64,000 nt of DNA from Myxococcales bacterium. GTDB taxonomy: Bacteria; Myxococcota_A; Bradymonadia; UBA7976; UBA1532. The stretch is taken from the NCBI GenBank assembly GCA_020633555.1, contig JACKDL010000011.1:131188-195187 (forward strand), given 5' to 3'. Made by a program: the position numbers and the translations under genes. Below are positions 47,732-57,228 of the stretch, piece by piece (the first letter of the stretch is position 1; each line of letters begins with the position of its first letter). The notes below the pieces were generated by a model. The model searched no databases. It had not been told where the DNA came from and worked only from the letters and a program-made list of their open reading frames with translations.

Positions 47732-50700
47732 TGAGCGACCCGCACGTCCGCTTCCACGAGCGCTGGCTGGGCATGGTGCAGCCCAGCGAGGGCCTGGTGT
47801 TCTCGGTGCCCGTGCTGGCCGAGGCCCAGGTCATGGAGCGCCAGCCCGTGGCCACCCGCCACGCCCTGGCCGCGCTGGCCCCCGTCGATCCGACCACGAA
47901 GCAGCCGCAGATTCATGATCTGGCTGAGTTTTTCGACCAGCTCCTGAACCTGGCGCCCCAAGACTTCGACCACGGCCAGGCGGTGCCGGCCGACCTCAGC
48001 CTGCACGTGGCCGAGGGCCACCAGACCCTGCGCCCCACCCTGGCTCTGCGCGGCAACGACCCCCGCCCGGTGCCCGCCGACGCCCCGCCCGCCGTGCGCG
48101 CCGGCGCCCCCTACGCCGCCCTGGTGTGGGACCTGCCCGCCGGCCTGCCCCTGGACAAGCCCGAAGACACCACGGGCCCCTGGCGCTACCCCCCCGGCGC
48201 CAAGTTCGACCGCCTGCTACGCGCCTGCCGGGTGCCCATCGGCCTACTCACCAACCGGCAGGTCATCCGGCTGGTGTACGCCCCCCACGGCCAGAGCACC
48301 GGTTGGATCGACTTCCGCCTGCCCGACCTGCTGGACCCCGCCGGCGCCCCCATCCTGGACGCCTTCGTGGTGCTGCTGCGCGCCGAGCGCTGGTTCTCGG
48401 TGGCCGACGAGGTGTCGCTGCCCGGCCTGCTGGCCGCCAGCCGCACCCGGCAGGCCAACGTCACCAACGACCTGGCCGACCAGGTGTTCGCCGCCCTGAA
48501 CGCCCTGCTGGTGGGCTTCGACCGCGCCGACGAGCGCGACCCGGCCCACCCCCTGCGCGCCGCCCTGGCCGCCGACCCCCAGGGCCACGCCGTGTACGGC
48601 GGCCTGCTGGCCGTGCTGCTGCGCCTGGTGTTCCTGCTGTACGCCGAAGAGCACGGCCTGCTGCCCGTGGAGCACCCCCTGTACGCCCGGCACCTGAGCG
48701 TGCTGGCCCTGTACGACCAGCTCGTGGACGACGCCGGCGCCCACCCCGACGAGATGGACCGCCGCTACGGCGCCTGGCCCCGCCTGCTGGCCACCTTCCG
48801 CGCGGTGTATTACGGCGTGCACTGGCAGCCTGCCGAGGAACACACCGCGGCCCTGCACATGCCCCCCCGCAGCGGCGGCCTGTTCGACCCCGACCGCCAC
48901 CCCTGGCTGGAAGGCCGCCCCGCCGGCGCCGCCAGCCTGGAGCCGGCCCAGAACGCCACCGTGCGCACCCCCGCCCTGGACGACGGCACCGTGCTGACCG
49001 TGCTGGACCGCCTGATCGTGGTGCAGGGCCAGCGCCTGTCCTACAAGGCCCTGGACGTCGAACAGATCGGCAGCGTGTACGAGCGCCTCATGGGCTACGG
49101 CGTCGAGCGCGTGGCCGCCCCCGCCGTGCGCCTGAAGTCCGACAAGACCTGGTACTGGCTCACCGGCGCCCAGGTCATGGCCGTGCCCAAGAACCGCCGC
49201 AAGGCCTGGCTGCAGGACGACGTGGGCCTGAAGCGCGCCGCCGCCGACGCCCTGGCCGCCGCCCTGGCCCCCGCCGCCGACGCCGACGCCGCCCTGGCCG
49301 TGCTGGTGGACAACGCCGGCACCAGACGCCCCCTGCGCGCCCAGCCCGGCCGGCTGGTGCTGCAGCCCGGCCGAGAGCGCCGCCGCACCAGCAGCCACTA
49401 CACCCCCCGCAGCCTGTCGGCCCCCATCGTGGCCCGCACCCTGGAGCCCCTGCTGAAGTGCCTGGGCGACGCCCCCACCGCCGACCAGGTGCTGGCCCTG
49501 AAGATCTGCGACCCCGCCATGGGCAGCGGCGCGTTCCTGGTCGAGGCCTGCCGTTTCCTGGCCGACCAGGTGGTGGCCGCCTGGACCCGCAGCGGCGACG
49601 ACCAGCGCCTGGCGGCCCAGGTGCCCGACCTGGCCACCCACGCCCGCCGCCTGGTGGCCCAGCAGTGCCTGTACGGCGTCGACAAGAACCCCTTCGCCGT
49701 CGAGCTGGCGCGCATGTCGCTGTGGCTCATCACCCTGGCCCGCGACCTGCCCTTCACCTTCGTGGACCACGCCCTGCGCCACGGCGACTCGCTGGTGGGC
49801 CTGAGCCTGGACCAGATCGGCGGCTTCCACTGGCAGCCGAAGAAGCAGGTCACCCTGTTCACCCGCGAGATCCGCCGCACGCTGGACGACACCATCGAGC
49901 TGCGCCAACAGATCCTGGACCTGGCCGCCAGCCCCGACACGGCGGCCAAGGCCCGCCTGCTGCGCGACGCCCAGGACTTCACCGCCGACGCGCGCACCAT
50001 CGCCGACGCCTGCGTGGGCGCCTTCTTTGCCCACGACAAGGCCACCGCCCGTGAGAAGGAGCGCGACCGCCGCCTGACCCTGGTGGAGCGCTGGCTGCGC
50101 GACGGCGACGTGGACGCCAAGGCCGAGGTGCAGGCCCTGGCCGACGCAGTGCGCGCCGAGGTGGCGCCCTTCCACTGGATGCTGGAGTTCCCCGAGGTGT
50201 TCTACGCCAAGCGCCCCGACCCGCTGGCCGGCGGCGAGGTGGGCGTGGCGTGGATGGATGGGTTCATCGGGAACCCGCCGTTCATGCGTGGTGGCGATAC
50301 TTCAGGGAGATTGGGTGGCGCCTACCTGTCCTGGCTTGTGACCACCACGCCTAATTCCCACGGGACCGCAGACCTCTCAGCGTTCTTCTTGCGTCGGACC
50401 GGTAGTCTATTGGGTCCACATGGATGCATAGGGGTGGTGATCACCAACTCCGTGGTTGATGGCGAAACAAGAAGAACAGGACTGCGTGAGCTTCTACTGG
50501 GTGGCGGTAGGATCTACGTCGCTGAGTCCGACATGCCGTGGGAAGGCGAAGCCGCCGTTACCGTTTCTTCGCTCTCCATTGCCTTCGGTGAGCCTGCCTG
50601 TGATCTTGAATCCTATCTGGATGGGGCTCCTGTCGCGGCGATCAATTCTCGTCTTCGACCGAAACCGGAGCGGGAGGATGCTCATACCCTCACGCACCTG

Positions 50701-51774
50701 AGGCGACCTTCCAAGGGGGCCGACCTCGCTGGACAGGGTTTCCTCATTTCACCCGAAGCAGCCGCAGTGCTGAGGCGACATCCCGGCTTGCAGAGCTTCA
50801 TCAGGCCCTATCTTGGGGGCAGTGACCTGAACTCCGGTCGTGCTGACGGATTTCCTCGCTATGCAATCGATCTCACGGGGATGACCGAGGTAGAAGCTCG
50901 GAAACAGTGTCCGGAACTTGTCGAGATCGTTGAGCGGGAGGTTCTCCCTGAACGGATGAGGCTGAAGGACAACCCCATAAACCGGCGCCTAAAGGCAAAC
51001 TGGTGGTTGTACTGGGCTGAGCGCCCGAATCTCAGGATCGAGTTGGAGACCGTGGAACGCTGCCTGGTCTGGTCTGTTGTCTCCAAACACCTGGCCGTCG
51101 GGTTTGCTGAGCCGCATGTGTTGTTCGCCAAGACGCTTTTCGTACTGGCGGACGATCGATGGAGCATGTTCGCCGTCCTCCAGTCCCGCGTCCACGAGCC
51201 CTGGGCCTGGCTTCTCTCCTCGTCCATGGAGACCCGGCTGCGCTACTCCGCAACCGACTGCTTCGACACCTTCCCCTTCCCGGCCGACATGACCGCCGCC
51301 CCCCTGGCCCAGGCCGGCGAGGCCCTGTACACCGCCCGCGCCGCCTACATGGTCGAGCACGACCAGGGCCTGACCGCCACCTACAACCAGCTCAAAGACC
51401 CCACCTGCCGCGACCCCCAGGTCGAGCACCTGCGCCGCCTGCACGAGGCCATGGACCGCGCCGTCATCGCCGCCTACGGCTGGCACGAACACGACGCCGC
51501 CGGCCACCCCAAGCGCGACGCCCAGGGCAACCCCATCCCCCTGGCCGTCCCCCCCTACGGCACCGCCGACCCCGCCACCCAACAAGCCTTCGACGACGAG
51601 GTCATCGACCGCCTCTTCGTCCTCAACGCCCAGCGCGCCGCCGAAGAGGCCAAAGCCGCCCAGCAGGCCAAGGCCGTCAAGAAACGACCCAAGGCCAAGG
51701 CCAAGCCTAAGCCTGCCGATGGTACCGCTCAGGCCGCCTTCAACTTCGACGCCCCATCAGGAGAGAACCCGTGA
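47731..51774 (+). CDS. drmMI: DISARM adenine-N6 methyltransferase DrmMI
   Basis: 1347 residues from ATG 47731; a longer frame reading back into drmD is rejected. Type IIG-like layout: an unknown N-terminal 500 residues, the SAM-binding motif I CDPAMGSGAFLVEACRF (D594), and the catalytic motif IV GNPPF (N848), which marks gamma-class adenine-N6 methylases. A target-recognition region follows at about 850-1170, and the tail is basic (KAVKKRPKAKAKPKP). In DISARM it methylates host DNA so that it is spared. Bases from about 50240 to 51270 are much less C-biased than the flanks. Confidence 0.9.
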   Translation: MSDPHVRFHERWLGMVQPSEGLVFSVPVLAEAQVMERQPVATRHALAALAPVDPTTKQPQIHDLAEFFDQLLNLAPQDFDHGQAVPADLSLHVAEGHQTLRPTLALRGNDPRPVPADAPPAVRAGAPYAALVWDLPAGLPLDKPEDTTGPWRYPPGAKFDRLLRACRVPIGLLTNRQVIRLVYAPHGQSTGWIDFRLPDLLDPAGAPILDAFVVLLRAERWFSVADEVSLPGLLAASRTRQANVTNDLADQVFAALNALLVGFDRADERDPAHPLRAALAADPQGHAVYGGLLAVLLRLVFLLYAEEHGLLPVEHPLYARHLSVLALYDQLVDDAGAHPDEMDRRYGAWPRLLATFRAVYYGVHWQPAEEHTAALHMPPRSGGLFDPDRHPWLEGRPAGAASLEPAQNATVRTPALDDGTVLTVLDRLIVVQGQRLSYKALDVEQIGSVYERLMGYGVERVAAPAVRLKSDKTWYWLTGAQVMAVPKNRRKAWLQDDVGLKRAAADALAAALAPAADADAALAVLVDNAGTRRPLRAQPGRLVLQPGRERRRTSSHYTPRSLSAPIVARTLEPLLKCLGDAPTADQVLALKICDPAMGSGAFLVEACRFLADQVVAAWTRSGDDQRLAAQVPDLATHARRLVAQQCLYGVDKNPFAVELARMSLWLITLARDLPFTFVDHALRHGDSLVGLSLDQIGGFHWQPKKQVTLFTREIRRTLDDTIELRQQILDLAASPDTAAKARLLRDAQDFTADARTIADACVGAFFAHDKATAREKERDRRLTLVERWLRDGDVDAKAEVQALADAVRAEVAPFHWMLEFPEVFYAKRPDPLAGGEVGVAWMDGFIGNPPFMRGGDTSGRLGGAYLSWLVTTTPNSHGTADLSAFFLRRTGSLLGPHGCIGVVITNSVVDGETRRTGLRELLLGGGRIYVAESDMPWEGEAAVTVSSLSIAFGEPACDLESYLDGAPVAAINSRLRPKPEREDAHTLTHLRRPSKGADLAGQGFLISPEAAAVLRRHPGLQSFIRPYLGGSDLNSGRADGFPRYAIDLTGMTEVEARKQCPELVEIVEREVLPERMRLKDNPINRRLKANWWLYWAERPNLRIELETVERCLVWSVVSKHLAVGFAEPHVLFAKTLFVLADDRWSMFAVLQSRVHEPWAWLLSSSMETRLRYSATDCFDTFPFPADMTAAPLAQAGEALYTARAAYMVEHDQGLTATYNQLKDPTCRDPQVEHLRRLHEAMDRAVIAAYGWHEHDAAGHPKRDAQGNPIPLAVPPYGTADPATQQAFDDEVIDRLFVLNAQRAAEEAKAAQQAKAVKKRPKAKAKPKPADGTAQAAFNFDAPSGENP

Positions 51775-52982
51775 AGACCCAAGTTCTGACGGACGCCCGC
51801 GCCCTCAACGACGCCGTGGCCGCGCTCGCCGAGTGGGCCGAGACTATCCGGTTCGCCTACGCCTGGATGGACACCGCCTGCCCCGCGTGGTCCCAGCTCC
51901 CCGACGAGAAGATCACCGAGAGTGTGGTCGGAGCGCACTTCGCCCAGACGGATCCGGCGGTCTTCGATCACTTCCTGGCCGAGGAGCTGACCGAAAACGT
52001 GGGGGTCATCATCGAGAAGGCCGGCACCTTCCACCCAAAGGTCATTGTGGGCATCAAGGGGAGCCAGGCGCGGGCTGTCGTTGGCTCCAGCAACTTCACC
52101 CGCGGAGGGTTCGGCGCCAACACCGAGCTGAACGTCTTGCTGCAGGGGAAGCTGACGGACGACGCCTTGGCGGCGCTCACCCACTTCATCGACGAGCTGT
52201 GGCATCGCTCCGATTGGATCACGCCGGCCTGGGCGGCGCGCTACCGCGAGCTGCACGAGAACCGGCCGCCGAAGCCCCCCAGCCCGCCAAGGCCGGGCCT
52301 GGAGTCCTCCGGCGATTACGTCGGCTTGGAAAGCCTGCGCGTGACGTGGCCCGAGTGGTTCGAGATGCTGCGCAACCGATTCGACAGCACCGCGCGCGGG
52401 GGCCTGCGGGTCCCGCTGTTCCACGAAGAGGGCTCCTACCTGCTGGAGGCCCGCGCCTGCGACCGGATCTTCGACGCGGGCACTCCCTTCGCCACCCTGG
52501 ACCGTGACAGCCGCCGCCTGTTGGTGGGCCGCAAGGGGGTGCGGGCGTCCAACGGCTCGTTCGGAGGCGGCGGCGCCAGCGGCATCTTCATGCACACGGT
52601 GCTGGAGGAGCCTGAGGCGCTCGGAGCGCTCATCGACGCTGTCCCCCGCACGGGCGAGGTCGGAGCCGCGACCGCCGAGACCTTTCTCACCCAGGCGTTC
52701 GCCCTGCCCAGCGTGGGCATGGCCGGCGCCACTCGCCTGCTGGCGATGAAGCGGCCCGACCGCTTTCTGCCGGTCAACGGCGGCAACCGCGACCGCATCC
52801 AAGCTGTGTTCGGTTTCGGGATCACCAATGTGGAGCACTACCTGAAGCTCCACGAGATCATCTGGTCGTTACCCTGGGCCACCGCCCCCGAGCCGGAGGA
52901 CCCCTCCGAGCGGGAGATCTGGCGCTGGCGCGTGGCCCTGCTGGACACCGCCTACTACGTCCACGCGGGGAGTTGGGATTGA
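51771..52982 (+). CDS. single-HKD phospholipase D-type nuclease-like protein with HhH-like C-terminus
   Basis: 403 residues starting with GTG in a GTGA overlap with drmMI. The N-terminal domain has one PLD motif: H88-P-K90 with VVGSSNFTRGGFGANTELN, as in BfiI-type restriction nucleases and DrmC. The C-terminal half contains LPSVGMAGATRLLAMKRPDRF and NGGNRDRI, which reads like a helix-hairpin-helix DNA-binding segment. DrmC is normally shorter and follows drmB, so this may be a replacement or an extra nuclease rather than drmC itself. Full-length and in frame. Confidence 0.75.
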   Translation: MKTQVLTDARALNDAVAALAEWAETIRFAYAWMDTACPAWSQLPDEKITESVVGAHFAQTDPAVFDHFLAEELTENVGVIIEKAGTFHPKVIVGIKGSQARAVVGSSNFTRGGFGANTELNVLLQGKLTDDALAALTHFIDELWHRSDWITPAWAARYRELHENRPPKPPSPPRPGLESSGDYVGLESLRVTWPEWFEMLRNRFDSTARGGLRVPLFHEEGSYLLEARACDRIFDAGTPFATLDRDSRRLLVGRKGVRASNGSFGGGGASGIFMHTVLEEPEALGALIDAVPRTGEVGAATAETFLTQAFALPSVGMAGATRLLAMKRPDRFLPVNGGNRDRIQAVFGFGITNVEHYLKLHEIIWSLPWATAPEPEDPSEREIWRWRVALLDTAYYVHAGSWD

Positions 52983-53066
52983 GCGCCGTGGCCTGTGATG
53001 ACTTCGTGCGCACGCACTCCTCGCAGGTGAGTTTGCCGCCAGCGTTTGCGGGAGCAGGAGCCCCAA

Positions 53067-53582
53067 ATGAGTGACGACCCGCTGGTTCAGGAGTTTCAAG
53101 GGCTGATCGAGCGGTTGGGCCGTGAGGTGGCATCGGACGCGGTCGCCAGGTCACTCCAACCCTTGCTGGCTTCGATGACCGAGAAGGCCGACCAGGTGCG
53201 GGCGTCCCTGCGGGATACGTCCGCGGGCCTGGAACAGGACATTCGGTCGGCGAAGAAGACCGGTGAGGTCTTGGCGAGAAAGGCGGATTCATTCTCAGCA
53301 GCCGCCGGCAAGATGCAGGATCAGGCTGGTCGCTTTGACCAGGCGACAGCCGGGCTGGCGAAGGCCTTTCAATTGGTGTCCGAGGACCTCGACTCGAAGC
53401 TGTCGAGGCAGCTGGCGGAGGCCGACCAGAAGGCAAACGCGATGTACCAGCAGACGTTGGTCAGCGTGCAGCAGTCGCAGAACGAAGTTGTCACCCAGAT
53501 TAGGTCCATGGTCTTGGTGGCTTCGGTGGTGAACGCAATCGTTGTTCTGGTTGGTGTTGCCTTTGCGGTGATGGCGAAGTGA
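53067..53582 (+). CDS. coiled-coil tail-anchored protein of the dynamin cassette
   Basis: 171 residues from ATG 53067 (ribosome site GCAGGAG); an upstream TTG is less likely. Residues about 30-140 are heptad-rich (KADQVRASLRDTSAGLEQDIRSA... pattern) and predicted coiled coil. A C-terminal hydrophobic helix (MVLVASVVNAIVVLVGVAFA) would anchor it by the tail. No known family. It opens a four-gene set with GTGA coupling to the first GTPase, after an 85-bp gap that may hold a separate promoter. Confidence 0.7.
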   Translation: MSDDPLVQEFQGLIERLGREVASDAVARSLQPLLASMTEKADQVRASLRDTSAGLEQDIRSAKKTGEVLARKADSFSAAAGKMQDQAGRFDQATAGLAKAFQLVSEDLDSKLSRQLAEADQKANAMYQQTLVSVQQSQNEVVTQIRSMVLVASVVNAIVVLVGVAFAVMAK

Positions 53583-55447
53583 ACCGGCAAGATCGGGTTA
53601 CCCGCTCGCAGACAGCAGCGAGCCACAACAGAGCAAGCCTGGCAGCCGATTTGGCGGCCTTCTGCCGCGAGCGTCTGGGCCCACTCTCGGAGCACGCCGT
53701 CCGTAGGCGGATCGTTGACGGGATTGTCTTGCTGGGGGACCCCATTCTGGAGACTCAGAGGCAGACCCTGGAAGACCGACTTCGTGATTTCGAGCGCCCC
53801 TTCATGCTCTTCGTCGTGGGGGTTGGGAATGCAGGGAAGTCGTCGCTGATCAACGCCCTTGCGGGGCGCAAGATCGCTCCTCAGTCGATCCAGCCACTGA
53901 CATGGAAGATCGACGCCTATGAACCGGCAGATTCATCACGGGCTGTCCTTCGTTGGGATAACGGCCGGGAGAGCGAGCATGGTGTCGCTGAAGCTGAGGC
54001 GTTGTGTCAGGCCGAAGAGCGGGCCGCGCTGGAGGCGGATCAGCGAGGAGAGCTCTACCAGGGTCGAATTCTCGAGGCCCGATGGCGTGTCGCTGAGACC
54101 CTGCTGCCGACCCAACTGCAGATCGTAGATACGCCGGGGCTGCATCAGATCCGCAGCAATCTCCGTGACGACGAAGCGGCGAAGAAGTATCGACCCTTGG
54201 TGGGGGCGGCCCCGGACTTGCTGGGCCTGGCTGAGGTGTACTTCCACCGAGCGGATGCCGTGCTGTGGTTGTTCGACGCGACCGCGCTGGATGATGTGAG
54301 TGCTCGGGCTGCGACGACCTTGCGCGCCTTCGATCGGGACCAGTATGCCGTCATCAACAAGATCGACCTTCTGACCGGCGTCTCTGAGGAGGAGATCGTC
54401 GAGCATGCTCAGGGGAAGGTTGGCGAGGACTTCACCCGCTTCTTTGCGGTCTCGGCCAAACGAGCGATGAAGTCGCCTGATGAGTGGGGGATGCCGGCAC
54501 TCAGGCAGTTCATCCAGACCAACTTCATGCAGAGCGCTCGACTGCGGAAGCTGAACTCGACCAGTCGCCTGACGAACGCGGCTTTGGGGGCGGCTCATCG
54601 AGTGGCCGAGGCCGAGTCGGCCAGGTTGATGCGAGCCAACGCGGACTTCGTGTCTGCTTGCCGAATGATCGAGGCAGGCTGCTTGAAGACAGGGACGTAC
54701 CACTCGAAGAAGCTCGCGAACGCCATCGAGAGCGCCTTTGAGCGCGCTTGCGGCCAGGTGGACGAGTCATTCGCTAATCAGTTGGCGAGCATGTCAGATG
54801 AGGACGCCAGGAATGCTCTGTTCCGAAGACGAATCCCGCTCCAGGAATGTGCACAGCTTCTCGAAGCCGAGGTTCGCACGGCGCTGGCCGCACTCCGCTC
54901 AGATGCGGGCGTGCAAATGGGCCGCCTGAGGTTCCAGGAGGGTCGCTATGACTTTGCCGGCAACCAAGCGGCCGAAGCAGTGCCCATCTTCAGGCAGCCG
55001 GGACGCGTTGGGGGCCTGACCAAAGGGATGGGCGGGGCTTTTTCCATCTCGGACCTGAACGCGCTGAGCGGAGAGGCTGTCTTCGGCGGGGGCATCATTG
55101 CCATTGGTGCCGCGCTCTTGCTTGGCCCGCTCGGACTACTCTTTGGTCTTCTCGGAGGGATCTTTGGTCCGTCGAAGGAGGAGCGGATACGTCGGCGGAT
55201 CCGAGAGGCGGGGCAACAGGTCAAGGAGGCTGCAACGACGCAATTGAGCGACTCGATCGAAGCAGAACTCCAGGCGATCTTGGAGCACGCAGCGGACCAC
55301 TTTCGAGCTGCCTTGGGCTACACGCCTGATGGTGCTGCGACACGGTCGGACGAGCTGTCCCGACGTGCTCAGTTGCTGTCGGAGGCCGTCGTCTCTGGCA
55401 GCGAGGGGACTTGGCAATCTGCATTGGCTCGGAGTTTGGCCGCATGA
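53579..55447 (+). CDS. dynamin-like GTPase 1
   Basis: 622 residues, GTG start inside the previous stop. GTPase motifs: G1 GVGNAGKSS (81-89), G2 Thr candidate in IQPLTWKI, G3 DTPG (184-187) and G4 NKID (260-263). A long helical middle follows and then a hydrophobic hairpin at about 502-530 (GGGIIAIGAALLLGPLGLLF), flanked by charged helices, as in bacterial dynamin-like proteins that dip into the membrane. The spacing and size fit that superfamily. A role in phage defence is inferred from the DISARM context and from LeoA/Eleos-type dynamins. Confidence 0.82.
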   Translation: MNRQDRVTRSQTAASHNRASLAADLAAFCRERLGPLSEHAVRRRIVDGIVLLGDPILETQRQTLEDRLRDFERPFMLFVVGVGNAGKSSLINALAGRKIAPQSIQPLTWKIDAYEPADSSRAVLRWDNGRESEHGVAEAEALCQAEERAALEADQRGELYQGRILEARWRVAETLLPTQLQIVDTPGLHQIRSNLRDDEAAKKYRPLVGAAPDLLGLAEVYFHRADAVLWLFDATALDDVSARAATTLRAFDRDQYAVINKIDLLTGVSEEEIVEHAQGKVGEDFTRFFAVSAKRAMKSPDEWGMPALRQFIQTNFMQSARLRKLNSTSRLTNAALGAAHRVAEAESARLMRANADFVSACRMIEAGCLKTGTYHSKKLANAIESAFERACGQVDESFANQLASMSDEDARNALFRRRIPLQECAQLLEAEVRTALAALRSDAGVQMGRLRFQEGRYDFAGNQAAEAVPIFRQPGRVGGLTKGMGGAFSISDLNALSGEAVFGGGIIAIGAALLLGPLGLLFGLLGGIFGPSKEERIRRRIREAGQQVKEAATTQLSDSIEAELQAILEHAADHFRAALGYTPDGAATRSDELSRRAQLLSEAVVSGSEGTWQSALARSLAA

Positions 55448-57228
55448 AGCCCAGTGAAGCGAAGGTCCTGAAGAATGTGGCGCAGGCCGGACTGCACCAT
55501 ACGGAGTGCTGGCGGCGGGGGCCGGCGGGCGAATCCCGTTCCGGGCGGGCGGCGCTGGCGCGTTGGCGTGATCTGGAGGCCCGAGCCGTTGCGGGCGCAG
55601 ATGCCTCGGCAGCGTCGGGTCTCCGCGTCGCGCTGATGGGCCGTGTAAAAGCAGGGAAGTCGACGCTGCTCAACGGCCTCGTCGGCCAGACCGTCGCGGG
55701 GACGCACGCGTTTGAGCTGACCACCGCGATCCACGAGGTTGCCGTCCGGTCTGGGCCGCGAGGTCCCCGCGCCTTGCTGCGGCGAGCTGACCAGCCTGAC
55801 GCTGAGATGTCGCCCCTTGAGTTGGCTGAGCTCATTCAAGCCAATCGAGATGCACCCGACTTCTGGAGCTCGGTTGAGCATCTCCAGACCTGGGTCGAGG
55901 TCCTCGAGATCCCCGAAAGAGTCACGCTGTTCGACACCCCGGGCGTCGGGACAATGACCCAAGCGAACGCCCAGCGTGCAAACGACTTTCTGGAAGCCGC
56001 CCACGTGATTTTGTGGGTCCAGAGTGCGACGAGCTTGGGCAACGCCGAGGACGAGCGCTTTCTCCGTGAGCTCGCACGCCGCGGCTTGCCTCTCGTCACC
56101 GTGGTCACCAGGGCCGACACCTTGGATGAGGACGAAGTCGAAGAGGTGTTGAAGTGGTTCAGTCGGCGTTTCCCTGACCTACCGGCCCCGATACTCACCG
56201 CGGCCCCGCTTTGGCAAACCCAGGACACGAGCGCTGGGCGGGTGTCGCTCCTCAAGACCCTGGCGGGCTTCTCAACGGGCAAGCTCGAAGCCCCGGGGAG
56301 TGAGACCCTGCGCGGTGACCTGGTCGACGCTGCAGAGGCTGAGCAGGCAAGCATCGCTCGCCTTCTGACCGTGTTTGAGCACGTGGAGCGCTCTGCGGAG
56401 TTGCTGAAGCGGCGGGTGCTGGACGAGGTGCAAGAGCACGTGGCCGAGCACGTTGAGAGGCTGCTTCGGTTGCGAAGCGACGAGATCAAGGGGGAGCTGA
56501 GGGACCGAGTCTCGAAGCGCAAAGAAGTGGACACGGTCTTGGCGGACGTCTTCTCGACTCATCTGGGCGAGCACGCCACCACTGCGATCCTCAACGAGGT
56601 GGAGCGCGAAGCCCGGGACCGGCTGATGGTCGCATGGGGTGAGCGCCTGGGCGATGCCCTGCAGCAACTGAACCAGCACCTTGCGTCTGCCGTCGAGGAG
56701 ATCGACCAACGGCGCCTGGCTCAGATGACCGAGAGCCTCGCGGCCTTGACTCAGCGGCAGTCGGAGGAGCAGTCCAAGGCGCGAGTGGTGGCCGGGGGCT
56801 TGGCTGGGGCTGCAACCGCATACGCTGCATGGATCGGGGCCAACGCCGCCGCCGTCTCGATTGGGAGCGCAGTCATGTCAGTCGGGCTGCCGATCTTTGG
56901 AGCGGGCGTCCTCGCGATGTGGGCCAAGCATGCCTGGGAGAAGTCGTCGGCGAGGTCGAAGGCTGAGGAGGAGGCAGACCGCCTGGTGGACGGGTATCGC
57001 GAACGCCTCAGGGTCGAGGTCTTGGAGGCACGGTTCTTCCCGGCACTGCGAGCAGACGTGGAGGCTTCCGGGGCCGAGGTTCGCCGTCTGCTCCTGGACG
57101 AGATTGCCGGGGGGGCAGGCCACGCGGAGGTAAGCGCAGCCAGCAGGTTCTACGACGCAGTGGCGTCTGGAAGACTGGACGAGGCCGCGGCGGGCGCTCC
57201 TTCCGCCAATGCCATGGTGATCGCGTGA
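55444..57228 (+). CDS. dynamin-like GTPase 2
   Basis: 594 residues from ATG 55444, ATGA overlap with GTPase 1. Motifs: G1 GRVKAGKST (66-74), G2 Thr in FELTTAIHEV, G3 DTPG (164-167) and G4 as TRAD (222-225), a permitted variant of (N/T)KxD. Residues about 300-445 are helical, and a broad Ala/Gly-rich hydrophobic region at about 449-494 resembles a paddle or membrane insertion. Paired unequal GTPases are typical of bacterial dynamin operons, where the two often form a heteromer. Confidence 0.82.
   Translation: MKPSEAKVLKNVAQAGLHHTECWRRGPAGESRSGRAALARWRDLEARAVAGADASAASGLRVALMGRVKAGKSTLLNGLVGQTVAGTHAFELTTAIHEVAVRSGPRGPRALLRRADQPDAEMSPLELAELIQANRDAPDFWSSVEHLQTWVEVLEIPERVTLFDTPGVGTMTQANAQRANDFLEAAHVILWVQSATSLGNAEDERFLRELARRGLPLVTVVTRADTLDEDEVEEVLKWFSRRFPDLPAPILTAAPLWQTQDTSAGRVSLLKTLAGFSTGKLEAPGSETLRGDLVDAAEAEQASIARLLTVFEHVERSAELLKRRVLDEVQEHVAEHVERLLRLRSDEIKGELRDRVSKRKEVDTVLADVFSTHLGEHATTAILNEVEREARDRLMVAWGERLGDALQQLNQHLASAVEEIDQRRLAQMTESLAALTQRQSEEQSKARVVAGGLAGAATAYAAWIGANAAAVSIGSAVMSVGLPIFGAGVLAMWAKHAWEKSSARSKAEEEADRLVDGYRERLRVEVLEARFFPALRADVEASGAEVRRLLLDEIAGGAGHAEVSAASRFYDAVASGRLDEAAAGAPSANAMVIA

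Noticed and set aside
48244..50175. Long minus-strand frame opposite drmMI
   Set aside because: Gly/Val/His/Gln-rich antisense shadow with no domain; the plus strand encodes the methylase.
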